Part shown: one piece after another, positions 1 to 9,965 of the stretch
How positions within the stretch are numbered: position 1 is the stretch's first letter
How the letters are laid out: every line of letters starts with the position of its first letter
Source of the DNA: an uncultured Bacteroidia bacterium
GTDB lineage: Bacteria; Bacteroidota; Bacteroidia; Bacteroidales; UBA932
Direction: 5' to 3'
NCBI GenBank assembly: GCA_902774145.1
Contig: CACYHC010000010.1
Coordinates: 25,607-89,606, forward strand
Length of the DNA: 64,000 bases
Translations under genes and position numbers: made by a program
Notes under the pieces: model-generated
The model's database searches: none
What the model saw: the letters and a program-made list of their open reading frames with translations, nothing else
What the model was told of the DNA's origin: nothing

Positions 1-2
1 GG

Positions 3-959
3 GCCTCGGCCTTCCTGGGCGGCATCTCCAAGAATTACGGCACCAACCTGCTGGTGAGCACAGAGAAGAACATCGTCGTCGAGGCGGACGAATTCGACCG
101 TTCCTTCCTCCAGCTCTTCCCCACCGTCGCCGTCATCACGGCGATGGATGCGGACCATCTGGACATCTACGGCGATCTGGAGCACGTCCAGGAGGCCTAC
201 CGCCAGTTCGCCGCGCAGGTCGAGGGGACGCTCATTCTCAAATACGGGCTGCCCATCCGCCAGGAGGATATCCGCGCGCACATCTACAGCTATCATCTGG
301 ACAATCCGGAAGCGGATTTCCACGGCGAGAATCTGCGCGCCGATGCAGACGGACACTACCGCTTCGACCTCGTCTATCCCGGCGGCGTCATCGAGGACAT
401 CCGCGCGGGCATTCCCGGTTGGATCGGCGTGGAGAACAGCATCGCCGCCTCCGCCGTCTGCCTCTGCGAAGGCATTCCCCACGAGGGCATCCGCCGCTCC
501 GTCGGCAGCTTCCAGGGAGTGCGCCGGCGGCTCGACGAGCGTTTTGCCGCGCCCGGACTCAATTATATCGACGATTACGCCCACCATCCCGCCGAGCTCG
601 CCGCCGCCATTTCGTCGCTGCGCAGCGTTTTTCCCGGGCGCCGGCTCACGGGCATTTTCCAGCCGCACCTCTATACCCGGACGCGGGATTTCGCGCCGGA
701 GTTCGCCGCGGCGCTCAGTACGCTGGACAGTCTGATTCTGCTGGACATCTATCCGGCGCGCGAGGAGCCGATTCCCGGCGTCACGTCGCAGCTGATTCTG
801 GATGCCGTGACCTGTCCGGAGAAGGTGTTGATCCGCAAGGAGGCGTTGCTGGATTACCTGAAAGACAAGGAACTGGATGTGTTGGCGTCCTTCGGCGCCG
901 GGGACATCGACCGGCTCGTCGAGCCGATTGCAGAATTATTAAAGAACAGGTATGAATAA
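3..959 (+). CDS. murC: UDP-N-acetylmuramate--L-alanine ligase MurC, C-terminal part (partial)
   Basis: The reading frame is open from base 3, so the gene begins before the window and only the middle and C-terminal parts are seen. MurC adds L-alanine to UDP-MurNAc using ATP in the cytoplasm, the first amino-acid step of peptidoglycan precursor synthesis. The visible start reads FLGGISKNYGTNLL, then VEADEFDRSF and MDADHLDIYGD, which match the central ATPase domain of Mur ligases. Later IDDYAHHPAELAA and QPHLYTRTRDF match the C-terminal Mur ligase domain. An in-frame GTG at 54 is internal, not the start. The stop overlaps the ftsQ start by 8 bases, as expected in a division/cell-wall cluster. 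Identity is firm from these motifs and the neighbours. Confidence 0.95.
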   Translation, partial: ASAFLGGISKNYGTNLLVSTEKNIVVEADEFDRSFLQLFPTVAVITAMDADHLDIYGDLEHVQEAYRQFAAQVEGTLILKYGLPIRQEDIRAHIYSYHLDNPEADFHGENLRADADGHYRFDLVYPGGVIEDIRAGIPGWIGVENSIAASAVCLCEGIPHEGIRRSVGSFQGVRRRLDERFAAPGLNYIDDYAHHPAELAAAISSLRSVFPGRRLTGIFQPHLYTRTRDFAPEFAAALSTLDSLILLDIYPAREEPIPGVTSQLILDAVTCPEKVLIRKEALLDYLKDKELDVLASFGAGDIDRLVEPIAELLKNRYE

Positions 960-1680
960 GGGACTGATGAGATACGTACTGGGCGCGGTGTTTGCCGCCG
1001 GGGTGGCGATACTGACCGGGGCCGGAATTTCCGGGTACAGCCGGAGTGTCGCCGACATCGGCTGTAACTCCCTGGAGGTGCGCTTCGAAGGCGGCGAGCC
1101 CTTCCTCGACGCGCAGGATATCCTGGAACTGATGGAGGAGCAGTACGGGGTCTTCGTGGGGCAGCGCATCCGGGACATCTCCCTGAGCCGCGTGGAGCGC
1201 ATTCTCGACGCGAGCGGCCCCATTCGCCGCAGCGAGGCCTGGATGACCGGCGACGGCATCCTGCACGTATCGGTCTGGCAGCGCGAGCCGCTGCTCCGCT
1301 TTACGGACGGACGGGACGGCTTTTACATCGACGCGGAAGGCACCCTTTTCCCGCTGGTGCCTATGCATCAGGCGGCTGTTCCGGTGGTGTACGGCCCCCG
1401 GCCCGCGGAGGAAGAGGCGTGGCCGTCGACGGTCGAGCAGACCGTGGCCTACCTGCGTGCGAACGACTTTGCCGCCGATTCCCTGCAGTGCAATGCGGGC
1501 GGCGAACTGACGCTCATCGGCGCGCAGGGCGAACAGATTCTGCTGGGGCGTCCCGGCCGCATCGGCGTACAAGTTCCGCTGCTCGGCTGCTATTACGAGC
1601 GGATTGCCCCGGTACGTCCGGGCTACAAAAGCATTAACCTGAAATATAATAACCAAATCATATGCAGGAAAGATATATAG
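952..1680 (+). CDS. ftsQ: Cell division protein FtsQ
   Basis: A 242-residue protein with a short cytoplasmic start, one membrane helix at about residues 6-24 (VLGAVFAAGVAILTGAG) and a periplasmic remainder. This is the FtsQ/DivIB plan, in which a POTRA domain recruits later divisome proteins. The stretch around NSLEVRFEGGEPFLDAQDI and GQRIRDISLSRVERIL fits the POTRA/FtsQ region, though FtsQ sequences are poorly conserved and position between murC and ftsA is strong support. It overlaps murC by 8 bases and ftsA by 19 bases, so translation is probably coupled. Confidence 0.85.
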   Translation: MNKGLMRYVLGAVFAAGVAILTGAGISGYSRSVADIGCNSLEVRFEGGEPFLDAQDILELMEEQYGVFVGQRIRDISLSRVERILDASGPIRRSEAWMTGDGILHVSVWQREPLLRFTDGRDGFYIDAEGTLFPLVPMHQAAVPVVYGPRPAEEEAWPSTVEQTVAYLRANDFAADSLQCNAGGELTLIGAQGEQILLGRPGRIGVQVPLLGCYYERIAPVRPGYKSINLKYNNQIICRKDI

Positions 1681-3086
1681 CCGCCATCGACCTGGGCTCG
1701 AGCAAGATTGCCCTGAGCGTCGCAAAGCTCTCCGGACGCGACATCCAGGTCATTTACTATGACGAATCGCCGTCGGACGGAATCCGTTACGGCAGTGTGT
1801 TCAACCCCAAGAAGGCGTCCATCCCCGTGGGTGAGGCCATCCGCAAGGCCGAAGACGAACTCGGCATCCGCATCCGGCAGGTCGTGACGGGACTCCCCCG
1901 CTACCGGGTCCGCCAGGAGATGCGTCCCGCCAAGGCCCTGCGCCCGAATCCCGACAACTGCATCACGCGGGAGGAAATCGAGGCCATCAAGAACGACGCC
2001 ATCGACACCTATCCCATCGAGGATGAAACCCGCGAAATCCTCTACGGCGCCATCAACCAGTCCTTCTCCACCGAAGACCTCATCCAGGCCTGCGAGGACG
2101 ACGTCATCGGCTGCACGGGAGAATTCGTGGAAGGCAATTTCAAGATTTACATCGGCGACCGGCGGCCCGTCGCGAACCTCGACAAGCTCTTTGCCGAACT
2201 GGACGTCACGCTCGCGGGCAGCTACTTTATGCCCAAAGTGACCGCCGACGCGGTGCTGACCGAGGAGCAGAAGGAGAACGGCGTCGCGCTGGTGGAAATC
2301 GGTGCGGGCGTTACCTCCGTCACCATTTATTCGGACAATATCCTGCGCCACTTCAGCTCCATTCCCTTCGGGGGCAAGAGCGTGACCGCCGACATCAAGG
2401 CGGAAAGCGGCTTCCGTGAGAAACTCTGCGAAAACATCAAGCTCGCCTTCGGCAACTGCCAGCCCGACCGCCTCGCGAACATGGCGGAAAAGGTCATCCA
2501 GGTGAACAACAACGAAACCGGCTCCTCGCGCCAGCTCAAGGTCTATGACCTGGCCGAGGTCATCGCCGCGCGCATGGATGAAATCATGGAAACCGTGCTC
2601 TGGCAGATCGAGGAAAGCGGCTACGCGGACCGTCTGCGCACCGGCATCGTCCTGACGGGCGGCGGCGCGGACCTGACCGGACTGGTTCCGATGATGCGGG
2701 AACTCGCCGGCTGCCCCGTCGAACTCGGCTTCCCGCGCCGTCATTTCTTCTCCGCCAGCGGCTTCCCGTCGATGCTCCAGACCGGCGCCGTCGCATCGGC
2801 CGGCCTGCTGCTGCGTGCGGCTTCCGAGCCGGGCCTGAACTGCGTCGAGGCGGCCCCCGTGCGCAAAGCCGCGGAAAAGCCCGTGGAACACGAAGAGGAA
2901 CCCACGCTGATTCTGACCGCCCCGTCCACCGAGCCTGAGAAGCCCCACCCGGCACCCAGGCCCAAGCCGGAGAAAAAGCCCAAAGAGCCCAGGGCGCCCC
3001 GGACCAACCTCATCTGGGGCAACATCAAGAAGCTGACCGGCACGCTCTTCGACGGTTTCGGGGATGATTTTGAAAATGCACAGTAA
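1662..3086 (+). CDS. ftsA: Cell division protein FtsA
   Basis: A 474-residue actin-fold ATPase that tethers FtsZ to the membrane. AIDLGSSKIALSVAKLSG near residues 8-26 is the phosphate-1 motif, VALVEIGAGVTSVTIY the phosphate-2 region and GIVLTGGGADLTGL the adenosine motif. After the actin fold there is a Pro/Lys/Glu-rich linker (about residues 405-445), then a C-terminal stretch (NLIWGNIKKLTGTLFDGFG) that fits the amphipathic membrane-targeting helix. The start overlaps the end of ftsQ. The gene runs directly into ftsZ, as in most Bacteroidetes. Confidence 0.95.
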   Translation: MQERYIAAIDLGSSKIALSVAKLSGRDIQVIYYDESPSDGIRYGSVFNPKKASIPVGEAIRKAEDELGIRIRQVVTGLPRYRVRQEMRPAKALRPNPDNCITREEIEAIKNDAIDTYPIEDETREILYGAINQSFSTEDLIQACEDDVIGCTGEFVEGNFKIYIGDRRPVANLDKLFAELDVTLAGSYFMPKVTADAVLTEEQKENGVALVEIGAGVTSVTIYSDNILRHFSSIPFGGKSVTADIKAESGFREKLCENIKLAFGNCQPDRLANMAEKVIQVNNNETGSSRQLKVYDLAEVIAARMDEIMETVLWQIEESGYADRLRTGIVLTGGGADLTGLVPMMRELAGCPVELGFPRRHFFSASGFPSMLQTGAVASAGLLLRAASEPGLNCVEAAPVRKAAEKPVEHEEEPTLILTAPSTEPEKPHPAPRPKPEKKPKEPRAPRTNLIWGNIKKLTGTLFDGFGDDFENAQ

Positions 3087-3087
3087 T

Positions 3088-4313
<1,226 letters not shown>

Positions 4314-4317
<4 letters not shown>

Positions 4318-5837
4318 ACAGGAAAACCCGCGTAAGATTCGCTCCGTCCCCCACCGGCCCGCTGCATATGGGCGGGGTGCGTACGGCGCTCTACAACTAT
4401 CTGTACGCCAAGCGCAGGGGCGGCGATTTCATCCTGCGCATCGAGGATACGGACTCGCACCGCTTTGTTCCCGGCGCCGAGCAATACATCATCGAATCGC
4501 TGAACTGGTGCGGCATCGTGCCCGACGAAGGCGTCGGCATCGGCGGTCCGCACGCCCCCTACCGGCAATCCGAACGGCGGGAAATCTACCGGCAGTACGC
4601 CGAGCAGCTCGTCGCTTCGGGCAACGCCTATTACGCCTTTGACAGCGCCGAATCGCTGGAAGCGGCCCGTGCGCAGGCCGAAGCCGCCGGACAGACCTTC
4701 ATCTACAGCAGCGCCACCCGCGGCGCGATGCGCAATTCCCTGACCCTGAGCGAAGAGGAGACCCAGCGCCTGCTGCGTGAGACGCAGGACTGGACCATCC
4801 GCTTCAAGATGCCTGTCGGACGCACCGTACAGATGGACGACCTGATTCGCGGACACGTGGAAATCAGCAGCGACACCCTGGACGACAAGGTGCTCTGGAA
4901 GCGGGCCGACAGCCTGCCCACCTATCACCTTGCCAACATCGTGGACGACCACCTGATGGAAATCACCGAGGTCATCCGCGGCGAGGAATGGCTACCCTCC
5001 CTCCCCCTGCACTATCTCCTGTACGAGGCTCTCGGCTGGCAGGATACGATGCCCCGCTTCGCCCACCTGCCCCTGCTGCTCAAGCCCGTGGGCAACGGCA
5101 AACTAAGCAAGCGCGACGGCGACAAGATGGGCTTCCCCGTCTTCCCGCTGCGCTGGGTCAGCCCGACCGGCGAAGTCTCCCGCGGCTACCGCGAGGACGG
5201 CTACTTCCCCGAGGCCTTCGTCAATATGCTCGCCCTGCTGGGCTGGAACCCCGGCACCGAGCAGGAACTCTTCTCCCTGGACGAACTAGTGGAAGCCTTC
5301 TCGCTGGAAAAAGTCAGCAAGAGCGGCGCCAAATTCAATCCGGAAAAGGCCAAATGGTTCAACCGCGAATACCTCCGCCTGAAAGATGACGGGGCGCTCG
5401 CCGACGCCTTCCTGCCCCTGCTCGAGGCGCAAGGCATCCAAAGCTCCCGGGACTATGTCCTGCGCGTCGTGGCCCTCATCAAGGAACGGGCGACCTTCGT
5501 CGCGGACTTCTGGGACATTGCCTGGTACCTCTTCAAGGCCCCCGAGGCCTACGAACCCAAAGACGCCGCCAAGTTCTGGAAAGACGAGAATCCCGCCCGC
5601 GTACTGGAACTCGCCACATTTGTCCGCGACTGGCAGGGACCGCTGGAAAAAGACGCCATCGGCCCTGCGCTCGAAGACTATATCCGCAGCCGCGAATGGC
5701 CGATGGGCAAGGTAATGAACGCCCTGCGGCTCGCCCTGACCGGCAGCGGCAGCGGCCTGGGTATCGCCGACATCATCTGCCTCATCGGCAAGGAAGAATT
5801 TACATCCCGTATCGACAAGATATGCAAGAGCTTATGA
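4314..5837 (+). CDS. gltX: Glutamyl-tRNA synthetase GltX
   Basis: A 507-residue class I aminoacyl-tRNA synthetase charging tRNA-Glu. The HIGH-type motif is in APSPTGPLHMGG near the N-terminus and the KMSKS-type motif is GKLSKRDGDK in the middle. The segment VRTALYNYLYAK and the IEDTDSHRFVPG motif are typical of GluRS. The C-terminal third is the alpha-helical anticodon-binding part. The start ATG overlaps the ftsZ stop (ATGA), so it is co-transcribed with the division genes, and its stop overlaps rpiB in the same way. Confidence 0.96.
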
Positions 5838-6271
5838 AAATCGGCATCGCATCCGACCACGCCGGCTTCGAGATGAAAGCCCGGCTCATCGCCTATCTGC
5901 AGGAAAAGGGCTTCGAGTTGGTGAATTTCGGCACCGACAGCGCCGAGAGCATGGACTACCCCGACGTGGCGCATCCCCTCGCCCTCGCCGTGGAAAACGG
6001 CGACGTGGACTGCGGCATTGCGTTCTGCGGCACCGGAGAAGGGATGGCGATGACGCTCAACAAGCACCAGGGCATCCGCGCGGGACTGGCCTGGGACCCG
6101 GCCATCGCCGAACTCACCCGCCGGCACAATGACGCCAACATCCTCGTGATGCCCGCCCGCTTCCTCTCCTTCGAAAAGGTGACGGCCATTACGGATACCT
6201 GGCTCAGCACCCCCTTCGAGGGCGGACGGCACCAGCGGCGCATCGACAAAATGCCCGTCTCCCGCGGATGA
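5834..6271 (+). CDS. rpiB: Ribose-5-phosphate isomerase B
   Basis: Converts ribose 5-phosphate and ribulose 5-phosphate in the pentose phosphate pathway. The protein starts MKIGIASDHAGFEMK, the RpiB N-terminus with the phosphate/substrate motif SDHAG. Cys65 in GIAFCGTGEGM sits at the position of the catalytic cysteine of E. coli RpiB. KHQGIRAGLAWD and the later RHNDANILVMPAR are also family landmarks. The start at 5834 overlaps the gltX stop (ATGA) and gives 145 residues, the normal family length. A longer in-frame extension upstream is only the shadow of gltX. Confidence 0.93.
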   Translation: MKIGIASDHAGFEMKARLIAYLQEKGFELVNFGTDSAESMDYPDVAHPLALAVENGDVDCGIAFCGTGEGMAMTLNKHQGIRAGLAWDPAIAELTRRHNDANILVMPARFLSFEKVTAITDTWLSTPFEGGRHQRRIDKMPVSRG

Positions 6272-7104
6272 GCGCCGTCATCGCGCAAAAAGGCGGCGTG
6301 CTTTCGCACAGCCTGGAAGACTATCCCGACGGCATCATCCTGCCGCTGGACAAACCCTGGCGCTGGACTTCCGCCGACCTGGTCCGCAAGGTCAAATACG
6401 CCGTTTTCAAGCACTTCGGCAGCAAGCACATCAAAGTGGGCCACGCGGGGACGCTGGACCCGCTGGCCACGGGCGTCCTGCTCATCTGCGTAGGGAAAGC
6501 CACCAAACAGGCGGACGCGCTGCAGGCCCACGAAAAGGAATATGTCGCCGGCGTGAGCTTCGGTGCGACCACCCCTTCCTACGACCGCGAAAAGGAAATC
6601 GACGCACGCTTCCCCTTGGAAGGCGTCGATGCGGCGTCGCTCGAAGCCGTCTTTCCGCGCTTTCTGGGCGACCAGATGCAGGTCGCTCCCCTTTTCAGCG
6701 CCAAGTCCGTCGATGGCGTCCGCGCTTACGAAACCGCCCGCAAGCGGCTCCGGGAAGGGCTGCCTGTAGAAGACGGGAATATCCTGAAGGCCTCGCCGAT
6801 ACATATCAGCGCACTGGAACTGCTGGATTTTTGCGACGGCGTCCCGGAGAACGAATGGCAACGTCCTGACGCTTCGGCGCTGCAGCGTATTCTAGTCAAT
6901 GACCTGGCGGGCGGCGAAGGCCTGCGCACCGCGACCCTCCGCGTCCAATGCAGCAAAGGCACCTACATCCGCGCCCTCGCCCGCGACCTGGGCGAGGCCC
7001 TCGGCACCGGGGCCTTCCTCAGCTCCCTGCGCCGCACCCGCAGCGGCGACTTCCGCGTAGAAAACTGCCTCTCCCCGGACGCCTGCCTGCAGCTGCTCGC
7101 CTAA
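6268..7104 (+). CDS. truB: tRNA pseudouridine(55) synthase TruB
   Basis: Makes pseudouridine 55 in the T-loop of tRNAs. The catalytic motif KVGHAGTLDPLATGVLL places the nucleophilic Asp at residue 64. LDKPWRWTSADLVRKVK matches the family start, and CSKGTYIRALARDLGEALG lies in the C-terminal part of the catalytic domain. At 278 residues it is a usual length for Bacteroidetes TruB. The start overlaps the rpiB stop (ATGA). It is the last gene of this + strand run; a decayed gene on the other strand ends 14 bases beyond its stop. Confidence 0.95.
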   Translation: MSAVIAQKGGVLSHSLEDYPDGIILPLDKPWRWTSADLVRKVKYAVFKHFGSKHIKVGHAGTLDPLATGVLLICVGKATKQADALQAHEKEYVAGVSFGATTPSYDREKEIDARFPLEGVDAASLEAVFPRFLGDQMQVAPLFSAKSVDGVRAYETARKRLREGLPVEDGNILKASPIHISALELLDFCDGVPENEWQRPDASALQRILVNDLAGGEGLRTATLRVQCSKGTYIRALARDLGEALGTGAFLSSLRRTRSGDFRVENCLSPDACLQLLA

Positions 7105-7118
7105 TCTGCGTGGGGGGA

Positions 7119-7881
7119 TCAATCTATCATCTTTGGACTATTGCCGGCTAAAACACGAAATCTATTGTCTGCATCTGCGCTATTAAGTTGTTCCGCCGCA
7201 ATTTCCTATAATACCTCAAACCGTTTTCTGCGCGACAAACCACGCTTGATGAGTGTCGCATTCATACTTTCAAGATTGCCTATTACCACTAACTCACTAA
7301 TTGTAGCAACGTCTCTCGGATTTAATCCTTTTGCTGACAATTCGGGATTGGCTTCACGCCAAGCTTTTGCGGTGAAATGAAGGACACACAGATTTATTAA
7401 ATCAGCTTCAGATGTATATGCGAATTTTATTCATCCATAGAGGGCAATGAAGGAACGATATAATCGCGCACTGCATCTGCATGAAGTGTGTAATTTACTT
7501 TACTCAAAACTCGCCTTACATTCCAGTCTGCAAGCAAAGGGTTTCTCCATATCTGCCAGGTTTAGCTATGATGCCTATCGCATGGGGCTTTTCAATCCAT
7601 TGCTTAGCCGTAATGGTAAAACGATTAGTCCCTGACGCATTTCTAATCCCAACGAATTCGGTGGGATTAAAATTAGGATTGTTGATACTTTCCCATAATC
7701 CAAGAAACTCTATCGTGTCCTTGTTTCTGAGCCAGGACATAATTATCGCATCTGTCCTGACAGTTCTCCCATCCTGTTTATATTGGGACATGTCCGTCAG
7801 ACAGAAATAATCATTCTCGTTGGGGTTCTCTAAGATTGTAATTTCAACATCTTCAACTACAATTTTCCTCGTGGGCGACAT
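7119..7881 (-). pseudogene. KilA-N domain protein, decayed
   Basis: An intact 5' part (7516-7881, 121 codons) reads ISPTRKI-like start MSPTRKIVVEDVEI, then SQYKQDGRTVRTDAIIMSWL, EFLGLWESINNPNF and FTITAKQWIEKPHAIGI, the pattern of KilA-N proteins common in Bacteroidales. After GRYG (about 7540) the expected core is missing, and the frame changes to LLADWNVRRVLSKVNYTLH, which continues to a stop after SMDE. Another frame then reads FAYTSEADLINLCVLHFTAKAWREANPEL through LIKRGLSRRKRFEVL, hits TAG, and continues in the same frame to a TGA at 7119. This shows an internal deletion, a frameshift and a nonsense codon. Molecular function of the family is unclear; phage-type regulators also carry KilA-N. 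Confidence 0.85.
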
Positions 7882-8017
7882 AGTATACGAATTTTAATCA
7901 AGGCACGATTGTAAAAATCTTGGTCAAATAATCAAACCCTATCCCCCAAGCCGAAAGAAAATACCCGTTGAATCAACGGATAATTATCGATGATTGCAGA
8001 ATACCAGGAATTGTGTA
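7882..8017. other. Spacer upstream of the KilA-N remnant
   Basis: AT-rich non-coding stretch with no supportable gene. It probably held the promoter of the KilA-N gene; on the - strand a TTTG followed after about 19 bases by TGCCTTGA is a weak match to the Bacteroidetes promoter pattern. A 15-base palindrome (CCGTTGA-A-TCAACGG) lies at 7965-7979; its loop is too short for a hairpin, so a protein-binding site is possible but unproven. Confidence 0.4.
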
Positions 8018-8375
8018 GGCACCGCCAAAAGGGACACCGTGTCACCGGAAACAGGGCGATTTCGGTGAGGCCGCGTTCCTGAGGTACGCCGCTTCACGGA
8101 AAATCCGGCATAGTCGGTGACGCCGTGTACCTTTGCAACGATGACGGCGGCAAGGGTACAGCGAACACGACGTTTTTGGTCGATTTTGAAGGATCTGCTG
8201 TACCCAGGGTACAGCGGATCTGAAGATTTGTGCCATTTTTGGCCTATCCGCTGTACCTTGGTGAAAGGGACAACGTAGAGCAGGCAACAGTCAAGCGCGA
8301 GCGAGCCGCTCTTTCGAGCTCAGCGATGCGCTTGAACTGTAGCCGCCGGAGACCGCACATTCCGGCGGCGGTGCC
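8018..8375. repeat. MITE-like structured element, left copy
   Basis: Bounded by a 9-base perfect inverted repeat, GGCACCGCC at 8018-8026 and GGCGGTGCC at 8367-8375. Inside are module A (8154-8272), two tandem hairpins with arms like GGTACAGCGGATC, and module B (8284-8377), a GC-rich stretch with two stems. A related element with the same ends and both modules lies beyond dcuB at 9944-10185. Module A is inverted between the two copies, whereas module B is in the same orientation. There is no transposase or supportable ORF inside. It could be a non-autonomous mobile element, a REP-like repeat or a structured RNA. Confidence 0.6.
8154..8272 (+). repeat. Module A: tandem hairpin repeat, left copy
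   Basis: Two consecutive inverted repeats. The first runs from GGGTACAGCG (8154) to TCTGCTGTACCC (ending 8205), the second from GGGTACAGCGGATC (8207) to ATCCGCTGTACC (ending 8257), followed by the shared tail TTGGTGAAAGGGACA. The reverse complement of 9966-10083 matches this stretch over its full length, roughly three quarters identical by eye. Loop sequences such as CGATTTTGAAGG and CCATTTTTGGC are also shared, so this is a true repeat family rather than chance palindromes. Confidence 0.7.
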
Positions 8376-8377
8376 GT
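8284..8377 (+). repeat. Module B: GC-rich two-stem repeat, left copy
   Basis: A direct copy of 10091-10185. The outer stem is CAAGCGC (8292-8298) with GCGCTTG (8328-8334); the partner copy has CGGGCGC with GCGCCCG, so two base pairs have changed together. The second stem is CCGCCGGA (8343-8350) with TCCGGCGG (8361-8368), and the other copy pairs at the same place with a different tip. The unpaired CTTTCGAG/CCTTCGAG segment is conserved. Compensatory changes argue that pairing is maintained or was until recently. Confidence 0.6.
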
Positions 8378-8382
8378 AGCGA

Positions 8383-8435
8383 AAGGGCCCTCCGTTTGCC
8401 CAGAACGGCCGATTTATTGAAAACGGAGGGCCCTT
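8383..8435. repeat. Perfect 15-bp inverted repeat upstream of dcuB
   Basis: AAGGGCCCTCCGTTT at 8383-8397 pairs without mismatch with AAACGGAGGGCCCTT at 8421-8435, leaving a 23-base loop. It begins just past the left structured element and ends about 100 bases before dcuB. No U-run follows, so it is not a classic terminator. It may be a leader hairpin in the dcuB transcript or an insulator. The same GGGCCCTCC core recurs at 9921-9930 just after dcuB. Confidence 0.55.
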
Positions 8436-8537
8436 GGGGAATAGCTGGGGTGTATTTCGTAGAGATTGCTGTAGGGGGTCGTCATTTTTGCGGGATTATT
8501 ATTATCTTTATCCCCCGGTAACCAACCTGCACTACGT

Positions 8538-9914
8538 ATGACTTTTACGATGATTATCCAGCTGCTGATTGTGTTGGCGGCACTGTACGTGGGCTCCCGC
8601 TACGGGAGTCTGGCTCTCGGGGCCATTTCGGGCATCGGTCTGGCCGTCCTGGTTTTCGGCTTCGGCCTCAAACCCGGTACGCCGCCCACGGACGTGATTT
8701 ACATTATCATCGCCGCGGTGACCTGCGCGGGAACCCTGCAGGCCTCCGGCGGTATGGACTGGATGATTCAGATTGCGGAGAAAGTGCTGCGGCGGCATCC
8801 CGAGCGTATCACCTTCCTCGCTCCGCTGGTGACCTTCTTCCTGACGGTACTCGTGGGGACGGGGCACGTGGTCTACACGATTATGCCCATCATCTGCGAC
8901 ATCGCCCTCACGAAGGGCATCCGGCCTGAGCGGCCCTGCGCCGTGGCATCCATTGCGTCGCAGGTGGGCATTACCTGCTCGCCCATCGCCGCGGCGGTGG
9001 TGGCTTTTGTCACCATTTCCAATGCCAACGGCTATATGGTGGCCATTCCGCAGGTGCTGATGGTGACGATTCCCGCCTGTCTGCTGGGCCTGATGTGCGC
9101 AGCTGCAGCCTCCTATCACCGCGGGAAGGACCTGGACAAGGACCCCAAGTTCCAGGCCCGTCTCAAGGACAAGGAAGCGTATGAATTTATGTTCGGCCGC
9201 ACGGCGACGACCCTGGACAAGACCGTCAGCCGCAAGGGCAAAGCTTCGGTTTTCGTATTTCTCGGCGCGCTGCTCGTCATCGTATGCTTCGCTTTCTTCC
9301 AGATGATCAAGACCGGCGACGGGCGTCCGCTGTGCGAAGCGTTGGGCCTTCCCAAGATGAATATCGTCATCCAGATCATTATGCTCACCGCGGCGGCCCT
9401 GAACATTATGTTCTGCGATGCAAAGCCGCGTGCGGCGGTGTCCGGGCCTGTGTGGCAAAGCGGTATGATTGCGGTGGTGGCTATCTACGGCATCGCCTGG
9501 CTGGCCGACACCTATTTCTCCAATTATATGGACTTGATGAAGGCGTCGCTCGGCGAAATCGTGGCGGAAGCGCCCTGGGCCATCGCCTTTGTGTTCTTCC
9601 TGGTATCCGTCCTGATCAATTCGCAGGGCGCCGTGGTGGTGTCGATGCTGCCGCTGGCCTATTCCCTGGGCATTGCCGGGCCTGTGCTGCTGGGCGTGCT
9701 CCCCAGCGTGTACGGTTACTTCTTTATCCCGAACTATCCGTCGGATATCGCCACCGTCAACTTTGACCGTTCCCGAACGACGGTCATCGGCAAGTATCTG
9801 TTGAACCACTCCTTTATGATGCCGGGCCTGATTAGTATCAGTGTCGCCACGGTAGTCGGCTACCTGATCTGCAACGTCCTTTTCCCCGGCTACTTTGCCT
9901 CCTTCACGCTATAA
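8538..9914 (+). CDS. dcuB: Anaerobic C4-dicarboxylate transporter, DcuB type
   Basis: A 458-residue, very hydrophobic inner-membrane protein with about a dozen helices. It matches the Dcu family, which exchanges or takes up fumarate, malate, aspartate and succinate in anaerobic growth. TLQASGGMDWMIQIAEKVLRR, GTGHVVYTIMPIICDIA, ASQVGITCSPIAAAVV and the loop RGKDLDKDPKFQ are closer to E. coli DcuB than DcuA by recollection. In fumarate-respiring Bacteroidales the likely role is succinate export coupled to fumarate or malate import (inference). It stands alone, with structured repeats on both sides, and its own promoter should lie in 8436-8537, where I see no clear consensus match. Confidence 0.92.
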   Translation: MTFTMIIQLLIVLAALYVGSRYGSLALGAISGIGLAVLVFGFGLKPGTPPTDVIYIIIAAVTCAGTLQASGGMDWMIQIAEKVLRRHPERITFLAPLVTFFLTVLVGTGHVVYTIMPIICDIALTKGIRPERPCAVASIASQVGITCSPIAAAVVAFVTISNANGYMVAIPQVLMVTIPACLLGLMCAAAASYHRGKDLDKDPKFQARLKDKEAYEFMFGRTATTLDKTVSRKGKASVFVFLGALLVIVCFAFFQMIKTGDGRPLCEALGLPKMNIVIQIIMLTAAALNIMFCDAKPRAAVSGPVWQSGMIAVVAIYGIAWLADTYFSNYMDLMKASLGEIVAEAPWAIAFVFFLVSVLINSQGAVVVSMLPLAYSLGIAGPVLLGVLPSVYGYFFIPNYPSDIATVNFDRSRTTVIGKYLLNHSFMMPGLISISVATVVGYLICNVLFPGYFASFTL

Positions 9915-9943
9915 GGGAAGAGGGCCCTCCGCGCCCATTGGTT
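9915..9943. other. Short spacer after dcuB with a GGGCCC palindrome
   Basis: A 10-base perfect palindrome GAGGGCCCTC at 9920-9929 lies 6 bases after the dcuB stop and shares its core with the inverted repeat upstream of the gene. No gene or U-run is present. Confidence 0.4.
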
Positions 9944-9965
9944 ACGGCACCGCCCTGTTCCGTAT

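Noticed and set aside
5696-5833. Longer N-terminus for RpiB
   Set aside because: The extra residues are a shadow of gltX; the family start MKIGIASDHAG is at 5834.
7141-7380. A 79-codon + strand frame after truB
   Set aside because: It is the antisense of the KilA-N remnant, whose - strand segments align with a known family.
8042-8287. An 81-codon open frame on the - strand
   Set aside because: It lies wholly inside the structured repeat element, encodes Arg/Pro/Cys-rich residues with no family pattern, and its sequence is explained by the hairpin repeats.
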